64,000 nt of DNA from the NCBI RefSeq assembly GCF_021412585.1, contig NZ_JAKCMI010000023.1:1-64000 (forward strand), written 5' to 3'. The notes under the pieces were generated by a model that was given only the letters and a program-made list of their open reading frames with translations, did no database searches and was not told the origin of the DNA. Positions 51,279-60,106 of the stretch are shown here, one piece after another (the first letter of the stretch is position 1; each line of letters begins with the position of its first letter). Source of the stretch: Halomonas alkalisoli (GTDB lineage Bacteria > Pseudomonadota > Gammaproteobacteria > Pseudomonadales > Halomonadaceae). The translations under genes and the position numbers were made by a program.

Positions 51279-51713
51279 ATGCACACGCTCATCAGGCGGT
51301 TGTCGCTGCTACTGCTCCTGGTGCTGCCGATTTGCGTCCTCGCCGACGAGGCGTCGGCGGCATCAGGTGACCAGCACGTCTACTGGCATCCTCCCTACCT
51401 GGTGATCGATGTGCCCCATCAGCCGCCGGTCTCGGTGGTGCTGCCCGGCCCACGGCTGCCCTGGCAGCAGGGCTACTGGCATCGGGCACCTTCGCCGCCC
51501 CACCCGCCGAGCCCGCCTGGCGTGTTCCAGCGGCATGGGATGTGGCGCGACGATGTGGCCAGGCAGCGCCCCGACGGCGAGGCGCGCCGGGAAGGCGCAC
51601 GCATCGAGTCTCATGCCGGCGGCACGATCACGCGTAGCCGCGGGAAAAGCGGCAGCCGCATCGAGACCCACCCGGGGGGCTCGGTAATCCGCAGCCGCCC
51701 CCGGGCAGAGTAG
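51279..51713 (+). CDS. Small exported protein of unknown function
   Basis: The protein has 144 residues. A signal peptide (LSLLLLLVLPICVLADEASA) is followed by a Pro/His/Trp-rich middle (YWHPPYLVIDVPHQPP, PPHPPSPPG) and an Arg-rich tail with two similar units (SRIETHPGGSVIRSR and ARIESHAGGTITRSR). GAAGGAGAG precedes the ATG. No family was recognised. The two-unit C-terminal repeat hints at a surface- or wall-binding role, which is speculative. It follows the fructosamine kinase by 85 bp. Confidence 0.65.
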   Translation: MHTLIRRLSLLLLLVLPICVLADEASAASGDQHVYWHPPYLVIDVPHQPPVSVVLPGPRLPWQQGYWHRAPSPPHPPSPPGVFQRHGMWRDDVARQRPDGEARREGARIESHAGGTITRSRGKSGSRIETHPGGSVIRSRPRAE

Positions 51714-51738
51714 CTCTTCCCGGGCCAGGGGCCGGCGG

Positions 51739-52179
51739 CTACCAGGCCTTGTAGGGCAGGAACTTGCCGTTCAGCGTTAGTAGCACCCGGTCACCCTTGG
51801 GGTCCTCGATCTTGTCGACGTCCATGGTGAAATCGATGGCGCTCATGATGCCGTCGCCGAACTTCTCCTGGACCACGTCCTTGAGGGTTTCTCCGTAGAC
51901 GCCTACGACCTCATAGAGGCGATAGATGAAGGGGTCCTGGGGAATGGCCTCGTCCCAGGCCTTGGTCGGGAAGGCAGCCAGGGCCTCGGCGACTTCGGTA
52001 TCGACCTCGAGGGCATCGCAGAGCTTGTGGGCCACCTCGGCGCTGGCACTGTTCATGCCATAGCAGGTCGAGGCGACCCATACCGGTGACATGCCGACGG
52101 CCTTGCCGATCTCGTCCCAGCTCATCTTCTTGCGTGCCTTGGCGGCGAGCAGGGTATGGCGCATTTCGAGCTTATCCAT
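51739..52179 (-). CDS. cynS: Cyanase (cyanate hydratase)
   Basis: The protein (146 residues) converts cyanate and bicarbonate to ammonia and CO2. The N-terminal helical domain (LLAAKARKKMSWDEIGKAVG) and the C-terminal catalytic domain are of normal length. The active-site residues Arg and Glu lie in YRLYEVVGVYGETLK and Ser in GIMSAIDFTMDV. It is the last gene of the importer operon and overlaps the ATPase gene by 8 nt, so uptake and hydrolysis of cyanate are tied. It allows cyanate to serve as nitrogen source or to be detoxified. Confidence 0.95.
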   Translation of the reverse strand: MDKLEMRHTLLAAKARKKMSWDEIGKAVGMSPVWVASTCYGMNSASAEVAHKLCDALEVDTEVAEALAAFPTKAWDEAIPQDPFIYRLYEVVGVYGETLKDVVQEKFGDGIMSAIDFTMDVDKIEDPKGDRVLLTLNGKFLPYKAW

Positions 52180-53134
52180 GGTGGGTCTCCTTGGGAGTGA
52201 ATCTGACCAGCTTCTGGTCTGTATCGATGGCGGCGGGGTCGCCTGCCGTCGGGGTATCTACCGCATCGTCACCGGCCGCCGCCAACGCGATCGGGTTGAC
52301 CGCCCGGGGGTAGCGAAGCCCGTTCCCGTCAAGCTCGCTGGAGGTCATGATGGCCGAGCGGGTCACCAGAAAATCCACCAGGTAGTTGCGGATGGGGTAG
52401 AAGTGGGGGTGCTTGATGATCTCGGCGCGCTGACGCGGCCGGGGCAGGTCGATTTCCACCGCCTCGGCGATCCGCGCTTCGGGCCCGTTGGTCATCAGGA
52501 AGATACGGTCGGCGAGCAGGATCGCCTCGTCGACGTCGTGGGTGATCATGAACACCGTCTGTTGGTCCTGACTCCAGATCTTGATCAGCTCATCCTGAAT
52601 GACGCCGCGGGTCAGGGCGTCCAGCGCACCGAAGGGTTCGTCGAGCAGCAAGAGCTTGGGCTTGGTGGCGAAGGCGCGGGCGATACTGACTCGCTGGCGC
52701 ATGCCGCCCGAAAGCTGTGCCGGCTTGCGCTCCACCACGTCCTTGAGGCCGACCATTTCCAGGTATTTGAGGCTGTGCTCGGTCACCTTGGCCTCGTCCC
52801 AGGCCTTCCAGCGGGCGCGTACGCCGAAGCGCACATTGTCCAGTGCCGACAGCCAGGGCAGCAGGCTGTAGTTCTGGAACACCACGCCCCGCTCCAGCCC
52901 CGGGCCGTCGATTTCCTTGCCCTCCATGATCATGGCGCCGTCACTGAACCGGTCGAGGCCGGCCAGGGCATTCATGATGGTTGACTTACCGCAACCGGAG
53001 TGGCCGATGATGCAGACGAACTCGCCTTTTTCGAGCTTGAAGCTGACGTTCTCGAAGACCGTCAGGTCATCGCTGCCCCTGGCGCCGGGAAAGCGTTTGG
53101 CGGCTTGCTGGACTTCTACGAAGGCGTGACTCAT
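52172..53134 (-). CDS. Cyanate/nitrate-type ABC transporter ATP-binding protein
   Basis: The protein has 320 residues. Walker A is GHSGCGKSTIMNALAG, the signature LSGGMRQRVSIARAF, Walker B LLLLDEPFGALD and the H-loop THDVDEAILLADRI. It belongs to the NrtD/CmpD/CynD/TauB group. The about 40-residue C-terminal extension (PTAGDPAAIDTD) is low-complexity. A cyanate substrate is inferred from the downstream cyanase. Confidence 0.9.
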   Translation of the reverse strand: MSHAFVEVQQAAKRFPGARGSDDLTVFENVSFKLEKGEFVCIIGHSGCGKSTIMNALAGLDRFSDGAMIMEGKEIDGPGLERGVVFQNYSLLPWLSALDNVRFGVRARWKAWDEAKVTEHSLKYLEMVGLKDVVERKPAQLSGGMRQRVSIARAFATKPKLLLLDEPFGALDALTRGVIQDELIKIWSQDQQTVFMITHDVDEAILLADRIFLMTNGPEARIAEAVEIDLPRPRQRAEIIKHPHFYPIRNYLVDFLVTRSAIMTSSELDGNGLRYPRAVNPIALAAAGDDAVDTPTAGDPAAIDTDQKLVRFTPKETHHG

Positions 53135-53150
53135 GTCTCTCTCCTGGAGG

Positions 53151-54011
53151 TTATTCCTGATAGGCGACCAGTTTGGCGACGGCGCCGAGGGCCAGGTCGA
53201 GCAGCATGCCCACCACGCCGATCATCAGGATCGAAAAGATCACGCTGGTTAGGTCGAGGTTGTTCCACTCGTTCCACACGTAGTAGCCGATGCCGGTACC
53301 GCCCACGAGCATCTCGGCGGCGACGATCACCAGCCAGGCGATACCGATGGAAATTCGCATGCCGGTCAGGATGGTCGGCGCCGCGGCGGGAAGAATCACC
53401 TTGAATGCGGTCGCAAGCGGCGACAGCTCGTGGGTGCGGGCGACGTTGACCCAGTCCTCCCTGACGCCGGCCACACCGAACGCCGTATTCAGCAGCATCG
53501 GCCAGATCGAGCAGATGAAGATGACGAAGATCGCCGAGGCCTCGGAGTCCTGGATGATGAACAGCGCCAGGGGCATCCAGGCAAGCGGCGAAATTGGTCG
53601 CAGTACCTGAATGAAGGGATTGAGCGCCTTGTACATCAGTGGCGACATGCCGATCAGAAAGCCCAGCGGAATCGCGATCGCCGCCGCCAGCAGGTAGCCT
53701 GTCAGCACGCGATACAGCGAATAGCCCAACTGGATGCCGATGCCCTTGTCGTTGGGACCGGCATCATAGAAGGGGTTGGACAGTTCCTCCCAGGCGCGCA
53801 CCAGAACCTCCGACGGTGGCGGCACCTTGGCAGTCTGGTCGGCACCGGCCATCAGCTGTTCGTACTCGCTCAGCTCGCCCCCGCCGCCGCCCAATATCGG
53901 CACCTGATTGAGCCCCTCCCAGAGCCCCAGACCGATGACCAGGAGTACCACGGCCAGCAGGCCGGCGCGTACGTTGAGGCTGAAGTTCCACTCGGTCGTC
54001 GTGCGGTCCAT
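53151..54011 (-). CDS. Cyanate/nitrate-type ABC transporter permease
   Basis: The protein has 286 residues with about six membrane helices. An N-terminal helix (LLAVVLLVIGLGLWEGLNQVP) is followed by a periplasmic segment rich in Gly/Glu. The EAA-type loop (VARTHELSPLATAFKVILPAAAPTILTGMRI) and GGTGIGYYVWNEWNNLDL are typical of NrtB/TauC-type proteins. It lies 3 bp after the binding-protein gene and 16 bp before the ATPase gene. Confidence 0.9.
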   Translation of the reverse strand: MDRTTTEWNFSLNVRAGLLAVVLLVIGLGLWEGLNQVPILGGGGGELSEYEQLMAGADQTAKVPPPSEVLVRAWEELSNPFYDAGPNDKGIGIQLGYSLYRVLTGYLLAAAIAIPLGFLIGMSPLMYKALNPFIQVLRPISPLAWMPLALFIIQDSEASAIFVIFICSIWPMLLNTAFGVAGVREDWVNVARTHELSPLATAFKVILPAAAPTILTGMRISIGIAWLVIVAAEMLVGGTGIGYYVWNEWNNLDLTSVIFSILMIGVVGMLLDLALGAVAKLVAYQE

Positions 54012-54014
54012 GGT

Positions 54015-55454
54015 TCAGCTCCTGCGGATATCGAAGCTTTCGAGGTAGGCTTCGGGCTGGGTGTAGTCGAAGGTCTTGCCCATGATCTCGAAGTTGCGTG
54101 AGTTCTCCTCCGGCGCCTCGTAGCCCAGTTCGCGCATCACCTCACGGGCATCGCTGGCGAGATAGACGTCTCGCGCGACTTGCTGGTAGTCCACATGGCC
54201 GTCGATGTAGCCCCAGCGCTTCATCTGGGTAAGGATCCACACCGCCATGGAGTGCCAGGGGAAGGGGTCGAAGTCGATGCGATCGGGCACCCGTTGGACT
54301 TCACCCAGGCCGTCGGCAAAGGTGCCTGTCAGGACCTGCTCGATGACCGTGACCGGCTGGTTGAGGTAATTGGTCGGGGCGATGGCCTCGGCGATCTCCG
54401 AGCGATTCTCGGGATTCGAGGAGTACTGGGTGGCATCGATGATCGCCCGCAGCAGGGCGCCATAGGTGTTGGGATTCTCCCGGGCGAATTGGGCGCTGGT
54501 GGCGAAGGCACAGCAGGGGTGGCCCTCCCAGATTTCCTTGGTCAGCAGGTGGATGAAGCCGATGCGCTCGTAGACGGCTCGCTGGTTGAAGGGGTCCGGC
54601 GAGAGGAAGCCGTCGATATTGCCGGCGCGCAGGTTGGCGACCATCTCGGGCGGCGGGATCACCCGGATCTGAATGTCCTGGTCGGGGTCGAGACCATGCT
54701 CGGCGACGTAGTAGCGCAGCAGGAAGTTGTGCATCGAGTACTCGAAAGGCACGCCGAAGGTGAACCCCTTCCACTGCTGAGGGTCGCGCTTGTCCTGGTG
54801 GTCGTTGTGCAGGACGATCGCCTGGCCGTTGATGTTCTCTACGGCGGGCATGATGAAGTGCTCGGGGTTGGAGCCTGCGCCGAGTGTCATGGCCAGCGGC
54901 ATCGGGGTCAGCATATGGGCGGCGTCGTACTCGCGGTTGAGCGACTTGTCCCGGGCCACTGCCCAGCCGGCGGTCTTGATCACCGAGACGTCCAGGCCGT
55001 AGCGCTCATAGAAGCCCATGGGGTGGGCCATGATGATCGGCGTGGCGCAGGTGATCGGCACGAAGCCGATATCCAGCCGGGTCTTCTCCAGCGGGCCCAG
55101 GTCCTCCTTGACCGCCGCCTTGATGGCGTCCATGGGGAACAGGCTGGCCAGGGCGGCGGCCACGGTGCCGCCGCCCACCAGTTTCATGAACTGGCGGCGG
55201 TGCATGTCGCTGTGGCCGAAGATGCCGCGCACCAGGGCACTCTCGACCACACGATCCATCATGTCGTCGCTGTTGACCTGGGTGCCGGGCCGCTCACCGG
55301 GCTGTGCCGCCGAGTGGGCCGGCATGATGCGTGGAGCGTCGTCGGCCAGGCAGGTCTGGCAGTCGCAGTGGCGGCCATGGACCAGCGACTGCCTGTGATC
55401 GAAGGGGTTGCCCAGGCTGTTGTGATCGTTGTGGTTGGTCATGTTGTTATTCAC
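54015..55454 (-). CDS. CmpA/NrtA-family cyanate-type substrate-binding protein with Tat motif
   Basis: The protein has 479 residues. An unusual N-terminal region of about 80 residues contains HCDCQTC and ends in a twin-arginine motif (HRRQFMKLVGGGTVAAALAS), so export is probably by Tat. The binding domain follows (TRLDIGFVPITCATPIIMAHPMGFYERYGL, PFEYSMHNFLLRYYVAEHGLDPD) and matches the nitrate/bicarbonate/cyanate group. It heads the operon; a sigma-54-type promoter lies about 77 bp upstream of its ATG. The HCDCQTC cluster may bind a metal. Confidence 0.88.
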   Translation of the reverse strand: MNNNMTNHNDHNSLGNPFDHRQSLVHGRHCDCQTCLADDAPRIMPAHSAAQPGERPGTQVNSDDMMDRVVESALVRGIFGHSDMHRRQFMKLVGGGTVAAALASLFPMDAIKAAVKEDLGPLEKTRLDIGFVPITCATPIIMAHPMGFYERYGLDVSVIKTAGWAVARDKSLNREYDAAHMLTPMPLAMTLGAGSNPEHFIMPAVENINGQAIVLHNDHQDKRDPQQWKGFTFGVPFEYSMHNFLLRYYVAEHGLDPDQDIQIRVIPPPEMVANLRAGNIDGFLSPDPFNQRAVYERIGFIHLLTKEIWEGHPCCAFATSAQFARENPNTYGALLRAIIDATQYSSNPENRSEIAEAIAPTNYLNQPVTVIEQVLTGTFADGLGEVQRVPDRIDFDPFPWHSMAVWILTQMKRWGYIDGHVDYQQVARDVYLASDAREVMRELGYEAPEENSRNFEIMGKTFDYTQPEAYLESFDIRRS

Positions 55455-55530
55455 CTCGCTGGAGCAGGGGGAGGATGCGCTGTGCCGGAATGGTGCAAGG
55501 ATGGGTGCCGGCGCCGCTTACCCTGATAAA

Positions 55531-55545
55531 GCGAATTTGGTGCCA
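55531..55545 (-). promoter_or_regulatory. Sigma-54-type promoter of the cyanate operon
   Basis: Minus-strand sequence TGGCACCAAATTCGC fits the consensus TGGCAC-N5-TTGC at 9 of 10 positions and has the exact GG-N10-GC spacing. Transcription would begin near 55520, leaving about 65 nt of leader before the ATG at 55454. The divergent gene is a sigma-54 activator, which supports the call. Confidence 0.72.
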
Positions 55546-55627
55546 GGAACCTCGTTGGAGAAAAGAACCAAGGTTTTTCAATAGACTGGCGTATGGGGTA
55601 TGAGCCGGGGCTGGATGTGCGCCGGTG

Positions 55628-55656
55628 ACGAAATATCGTATTTGGCGATATTTCGT
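55628..55656. promoter_or_regulatory. Perfect inverted repeat, candidate activator-binding site
   Basis: ACGAAATATCG (55628-55638) and CGATATTTCGT (55646-55656) are perfect 11-bp arms around a 7-bp spacer. The site lies about 83 bp upstream of the -24 element of the cyanate operon and 84 bp upstream of the activator gene. That is the usual place for an enhancer bound by a Fis-type HTH. Confidence 0.7.
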
Positions 55657-55739
55657 TGAATAATTGGCGGATTTTCGTATATGGCGCGGGTCTTGTATGG
55701 AAAGGGGGGAGAAGAGGTTCCATTGAGGATCGTGCCACG

Positions 55740-57665
55740 ATGAACAGCGACTCACGTGCGTTGCCCAGGGAGGATGGCTCCCGAGCATCGCCTGCGCTCT
55801 CCGACCGGATATTTACTCTGTCGCCCCAGGCCATGCTGGTCGTCGATCCATTTAGCGACAGGCTGATCGATGCCAACGCGGCAGCCTGCGAACTGCTGGG
55901 CGGTGAACCGCATCTGCTGTCGGCACGACCCTTCAGCCATTTCCTGGGTGCCTCGCTTCCGCTATGGGTCAGCTTTACCGATGAGGCGCTGCACCGGTCG
56001 CCGGCCTGGTCCGACGACCTGGTGCTGCTCGACCTGACCCGCCAGCCACACCATGTCGAGACCTTCGCCCAGGTGCTGGATGGTCATAGCGAACTGCTGC
56101 TGACCCTGGTCGATCGCGACAAGGCCGAGCAGCGGCGCGCCAAGGCCGATCTAGGGCGTCAGCATCGTCGCGGCCATGTGGGCTGGCAACGTGTCGAGCA
56201 GGTCTTCGAGCGTATCGAGCGCCAGAACCAGTTGATCCTGGGAGCCGCGGGAGAGGGCATCTATGGCCTTGATGCAGAGGGCAGGACCACCTTCGTCAAT
56301 CCGGCGGCCGAGCGCATCCTGGGCTGGAGCAGTGATGACATGGTAGGGCATGACGCGCACCTCCTGTTTCACCATACCCGCGCCGACGGCAGCCACTTTC
56401 CCGTTCAACAGTGTTCGATTCATGCTTCATTCAGCGATGGCCAGGTACACCGGGTCGATGACGAAGTCTTCTGGCACAAGAACGGCGAGGCGATACCGGT
56501 GGAATATACCAGCACTCCTATATTCGAAATGGGGCGGCTGGTGGGTGCGGTGGTGCTGTTTCGTGATATTCGTGAGCGCAAGCTGGCCGAGCAGCAGCTG
56601 CGCGATGCGCTCACCGAAGTGGAGTCTCTCAAGCAGCGCCTCGAACTCGAGAACCAGTATCTGCAGGAAGAGATCAAGGCTGAACTCAATCACCGGGAGA
56701 TCGTCGGCGAGAGCCCGGCTGTCGCCCAATTGATCCGCCAGATCGCACTGGTTGCCCCCACGGACGCAAACGTGTTGATCAGCGGTGAGTCGGGCACCGG
56801 CAAGGAGCTGATTGCCCGTGCGATCCATGTGGGCAGTGAACGCAGCGATCGACCGCTGATACGGGTGAACTGTGCGGCGATTCCCCGCGACCTGTTCGAA
56901 AGCGAGTTCTTCGGCCACGTGAGGGGGGCCTTCACCGGGGCGGTGAACGACCGTCCCGGTCGTTTCGAGCTGGCCGATGGCGGCACCCTGTTTCTCGACG
57001 AAGTGGGGGAAATTCCGCTGGAGCTGCAGAGCAAGCTGCTCCGAGTGCTGCAGGATCAGCAGTTCGAGCGGGTGGGGGATAACGTTACGCGGGAAGTGGA
57101 TGTCCGAGTGATCGCGGCGACAAATCGTGAGTTGCGAGAAATGATCGACGAGGGAAGCTTCCGCGAAGATCTGTATTTCCGCCTCAATGTCTTTCCCATC
57201 GACTCCGTGCCGCTGCGAAGTCGAATCGGGGACGTGCCTCTGCTGGCACGCCACTTTCTGCTGCGGGCGTGCCAGAAATTCAACAAGCCGGGAGTACGGA
57301 TCCCCCCCGCTCAGCTCGAGATCCTCCAGCGCTATAGCTGGCCGGGTAATATCCGCGAACTGGAGAATGTCATCGAGCGCCAGGTGATCGTCACCCAGGA
57401 CCGGCGGCTCACGTTCGACGATCTTCTGGCCGGGAAGTCGCCTTGGCCGCGAGACGAGCTGGGCACTGTGACCGAAGAGCAGGGGCCACTACCCGAGCAG
57501 GAGCTTTGCCGGCGGCAGCGCGACAACGCCATAGCGGCACTGAGGCAGTGTGCGGGCAAGGTGTCGGGGGAGGGCGGGGCCGCCGAGCTGCTGGGGCTGA
57601 AGCCGACCACCCTTTTCTCCCGGCTGAAGGGCTGGGGAGTGATGCCGCGGGATTTTCGCCGCTAG
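55740..57665 (+). CDS. PAS-PAS sigma-54-dependent transcriptional activator
   Basis: The protein has 641 residues. PAS 1 at about 25-130 and PAS 2 at about 160-290 are followed by a coiled segment (EVESLKQRLELENQYLQEEI) and the AAA+ domain, with Walker A GESGTGKE near 348, the sigma-54 contact loop GAFTGA near 396, and DGGTLFLDEVGEIPLELQ. The C-terminal Fis-type HTH is degenerate (AAELLGLKPTTLFSRLKGWG). No receiver domain is present, so it senses a ligand or redox cue directly. ATG 55740 has GAGGA upstream. It is divergent from the cyanate operon and is its probable regulator. Confidence 0.92.
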   Translation: MNSDSRALPREDGSRASPALSDRIFTLSPQAMLVVDPFSDRLIDANAAACELLGGEPHLLSARPFSHFLGASLPLWVSFTDEALHRSPAWSDDLVLLDLTRQPHHVETFAQVLDGHSELLLTLVDRDKAEQRRAKADLGRQHRRGHVGWQRVEQVFERIERQNQLILGAAGEGIYGLDAEGRTTFVNPAAERILGWSSDDMVGHDAHLLFHHTRADGSHFPVQQCSIHASFSDGQVHRVDDEVFWHKNGEAIPVEYTSTPIFEMGRLVGAVVLFRDIRERKLAEQQLRDALTEVESLKQRLELENQYLQEEIKAELNHREIVGESPAVAQLIRQIALVAPTDANVLISGESGTGKELIARAIHVGSERSDRPLIRVNCAAIPRDLFESEFFGHVRGAFTGAVNDRPGRFELADGGTLFLDEVGEIPLELQSKLLRVLQDQQFERVGDNVTREVDVRVIAATNRELREMIDEGSFREDLYFRLNVFPIDSVPLRSRIGDVPLLARHFLLRACQKFNKPGVRIPPAQLEILQRYSWPGNIRELENVIERQVIVTQDRRLTFDDLLAGKSPWPRDELGTVTEEQGPLPEQELCRRQRDNAIAALRQCAGKVSGEGGAAELLGLKPTTLFSRLKGWGVMPRDFRR

Positions 57666-58600
57666 TCGGTCTCCCTTAGGCGGTTTTCCCGCCTCATCCA
57701 ACTGAGCATGCGCTGCCACCAGGAGCTCTCGAGGCGCTGTGGCTGGAGCGGCAGTCGTTGCCGGTGGGGGCGGGCGAGAAACTCGGCGATGGGGGCGACC
57801 TGGCTGTCACGGTCGAGCATCGGGGCATGGCCGCAGCCGGGCACCTCCAGGGTGACCAGGCCGGGCTGTGCCTCGGCCATGCTCAGGACGCTGTCGGCGT
57901 CCAGCAGCGGCGATTCGGCGCCACGTATCACCATCAGCGGGCAGCGGATCGCCCGCCAGTCTGCCCAGCTGTTGCGGGGCGTGTCATAGATGAATTGTTC
58001 GCCGATCCGTGGATCGTAGTGGTAGGTCCAGCTGCCGTCGGGCAGGCGTCGAGCGCTGCCCAGTGCCAGCCGGCGCCAGGCGTCGTCGCCCTCGATGCCG
58101 AAGCCGCCATAGTGGCTGCGCAGCTCCGTCTCCAACTGGCCGAAGGTGGCGAAGCGGTGCGGCCTGCCGAAATAGAGGGCCAGTTGCGTCAGGCCGTCGG
58201 TATTCAGCTCGGGACCCACGTCGTTGAGCACCAGGCGTTCGATGCGATGGGCGCTGTCGGCCTCGGCCGCCAGCAGCATTCCCAGCAGCCCACCCATGGA
58301 CGTGCCCACCCAGGGAACCTGTTCCAGCGAGAAGTGATCCAGCACGGCCAGCGCCACTTTCTTGTAGCGGTGATAGAGGTAGTCCTGGGCCGGAATGGGC
58401 GACCAGCTCGAGAGTCCGCGTCCCGGGGTGTCCGGCGCCAGGACTCGCCATTCGGGACCAAGCGCCCGGGCGAAGCCTTCGAAATCGCCACCGTGGCGTG
58501 CCAGGCCATGCCAGGCGACCACGGTTTTCGGTGCGTCGGGGTGCCAGATGCGTACCGCTACTTCCAGCCCTCGCAGCGGAACCAGTTCCAGTGCATCCAT
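57662..58600 (-). CDS. Alpha/beta hydrolase
   Basis: The protein has 312 residues. The oxyanion HG motif is AWHGLARHGGDF, the nucleophile elbow is GTSMGGLLGM, and the likely acid and His are in the C-terminal third (LDADSVLSM, CGHAPMLDRD). GGAG precedes ATG 58600; the frame opens 22 codons earlier. It converges with the sigma-54 activator gene, with the two stops 4 bp apart in overlap. A perfect inverted repeat lies just upstream of its start. The substrate is unknown; esterase or thioesterase activity is possible. Confidence 0.85.
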   Translation of the reverse strand: MDALELVPLRGLEVAVRIWHPDAPKTVVAWHGLARHGGDFEGFARALGPEWRVLAPDTPGRGLSSWSPIPAQDYLYHRYKKVALAVLDHFSLEQVPWVGTSMGGLLGMLLAAEADSAHRIERLVLNDVGPELNTDGLTQLALYFGRPHRFATFGQLETELRSHYGGFGIEGDDAWRRLALGSARRLPDGSWTYHYDPRIGEQFIYDTPRNSWADWRAIRCPLMVIRGAESPLLDADSVLSMAEAQPGLVTLEVPGCGHAPMLDRDSQVAPIAEFLARPHRQRLPLQPQRLESSWWQRMLSWMRRENRLRETD

Positions 58601-58619
58601 GGGTGTCTCCGTCAAATCA

Positions 58620-58642
58620 GCTATGCTGCTATGCAGCATAGC
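58620..58642. promoter_or_regulatory. Perfect inverted repeat upstream of the hydrolase gene
   Basis: GCTATGCTGC (58620-58629) and GCAGCATAGC (58633-58642) flank TAT. The site starts 20 bp upstream of the hydrolase ATG, within its probable leader or promoter. It could be an operator or a leader hairpin. Confidence 0.55.
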
Positions 58643-58727
58643 CTGTTTCCCCTTCGCTTGCCTCACTTGAGGGAGGCACCGGAGTATTTCGCCAAGTCAC
58701 GAAGACCTTGTGCAAGGCTAGTATACA

Positions 58728-58747
58728 TACAAGGTTGTAGCTATAAT
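58728..58747 (+). promoter_or_regulatory. Promoter and operator-like site of the RND efflux operon
   Basis: TATAAT at 58742-58747 is a perfect -10 element. TACAAGGTTGTA (58728-58739), an inverted repeat with arms TACAA/TTGTA, lies directly upstream inside the spacer, where a TetR-type repressor would block polymerase. A clear -35 was not found. No local regulator gene is seen in the window. Confidence 0.45.
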
Positions 58748-58834
58748 CCGTCGCACGCTAACAACCCGCCATGCGACCCCCTGCTGTTGGGCGTGTTGCC
58801 CCTGACGAACCACGATATGCAGCGGAGATCTTTT

Positions 58835-60106
58835 ATGCATCAGTCACCCCCGGGAGGGCGTGCCCCCGTGAAATGGATTCTGGCGCTTGGGCTGCTGGCC
58901 ACACTGCTCGCGGGCTGCGAGCAGGGCGACAACGCCGGTGGTGGCGCCATGGGAGGCGGCGAGCGTCCCCCGCCCCAGGTCAGCGTACTGGGGGTCGAGC
59001 CACGCTCGGTCGATGTGGTCGAGGAGTATGCCGCCCGTGTGCGTGGCTCCCGGGAGGTGGAAGTGCGTGCGCGGGTGCAGGGCATCCTCGAGGAGCGCCT
59101 CTATACGGAGGGTCAGGTGGTCGAGGAGGGCGAGCCGCTGTTTCACATCGACCGCGAGCCCTATGAGATCGAGCTTCAGCGGGCACAGGCGGAGCGGGCC
59201 AATGCCCAGGCGGAGCTGAACCAGGCCCGGCGCGAGTGGCAGCGTATCTCGACGCTCTACAACCAGAATGCGGTCAGCGAGCGGGAGCGTGACACGGCGC
59301 TGTCGGCTCGCGAACTGGCCGAGGCACGCTTCGCGCTCACCGAGACCGGGGTGGCAAATGCCGAGTTGAATCTCGACTATACCGAGGTGCGGGCCCCCCT
59401 GGCCGGGATGACCGGGCTCGAGAGCTTCCCGGAAGGGAGCCTGATCGAGCGGGGCACGCTCTTGACCACCGTGACCCAGCAGGACCCCGTCCACGTGCGC
59501 TTCTCGCTGCCCGAGGGCGACGCCACCCTGCAGCGCACCGCTCGCCGGGCCATGGCCGCCAGTGGTGAAGAGCATCAGCGGGAGGCGCTGCTGATCCTGC
59601 CCGATGGCAGCGAGTATGCCGAGACCGGCATCGTCGATTTCACCGCCAGCACCATCGACCCCCGCACCGGCAGCGTCTCGGCCCGGGCCGTCTTTCCCAA
59701 CGCCGGCGGCGACGTCGTGCCCGGGCAGTTCGTGCGTATCAAGCTGAAGGCCCAGACCCTCGACGATGTCTTCCTGATTCCTCAGGAGGCGGTGGGCCAG
59801 GGCCCCGAGGGGGCGCGCGTCTTCGTGGTGGTCGATGATGCTGCCGAATCGCGCACCGTCGAGCTGGGACCCGTTGTCGACAGCCGCCAGGTCGTGCTGG
59901 CGGGGCTCGAGCCGGGCGACCGACTCGTGGTCAATGGCCAGGTCGCCCTGCAGGACGGCATGCCGGCCCAGGCCAATGAGGTCGAGAGCCACGAAGAGGC
60001 CCTGGAGGAAGCGGCGAATGCCGAGGCTTCCGCCGCCGAGACGTCTGGCGCCGAACTTGGGCCTGACGACGCCGAGGCCGATATCCAGGCCGACGAGGAG
60101 GCATGA
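58835..60106 (+). CDS. RND efflux periplasmic adaptor lipoprotein (AcrA/MexA type)
   Basis: The protein has 423 residues. The lipobox LLATLLAGC anchors it to the inner membrane. Next come the lipoyl/hairpin domains ([20 protein letters not shown] and a coiled-coil with [14 protein letters not shown]), the beta-barrel and the membrane-proximal domain ([18 protein letters not shown]). The last about 40 residues are Glu/Ala-rich. ATG 58835 has GGAG 8 nt upstream; an ATG six codons earlier is the alternative. It overlaps the pump gene by 4 nt (ATGA). Confidence 0.92.
   Translation: MHQSPPGGRAPVKWILALGLLATLLAGCEQGDNAGGGAMGGGERPPPQVSVLGVEPRSVDVVEEYAARVRGSREVEVRARVQGILEERLYTEGQVVEEGEPLFHIDREPYEIELQRAQAERANAQAELNQARREWQRISTLYNQNAVSERERDTALSARELAEARFALTETGVANAELNLDYTEVRAPLAGMTGLESFPEGSLIERGTLLTTVTQQDPVHVRFSLPEGDATLQRTARRAMAASGEEHQREALLILPDGSEYAETGIVDFTASTIDPRTGSVSARAVFPNAGGDVVPGQFVRIKLKAQTLDDVFLIPQEAVGQGPEGARVFVVVDDAAESRTVELGPVVDSRQVVLAGLEPGDRLVVNGQVALQDGMPAQANEVESHEEALEEAANAEASAAETSGAELGPDDAEADIQADEEA

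Noticed and set aside
57758-58834. Long N-terminal extension of the RND adaptor frame
   Set aside because: It runs antisense through the alpha/beta hydrolase gene; the lipoprotein signal starts at 58835.
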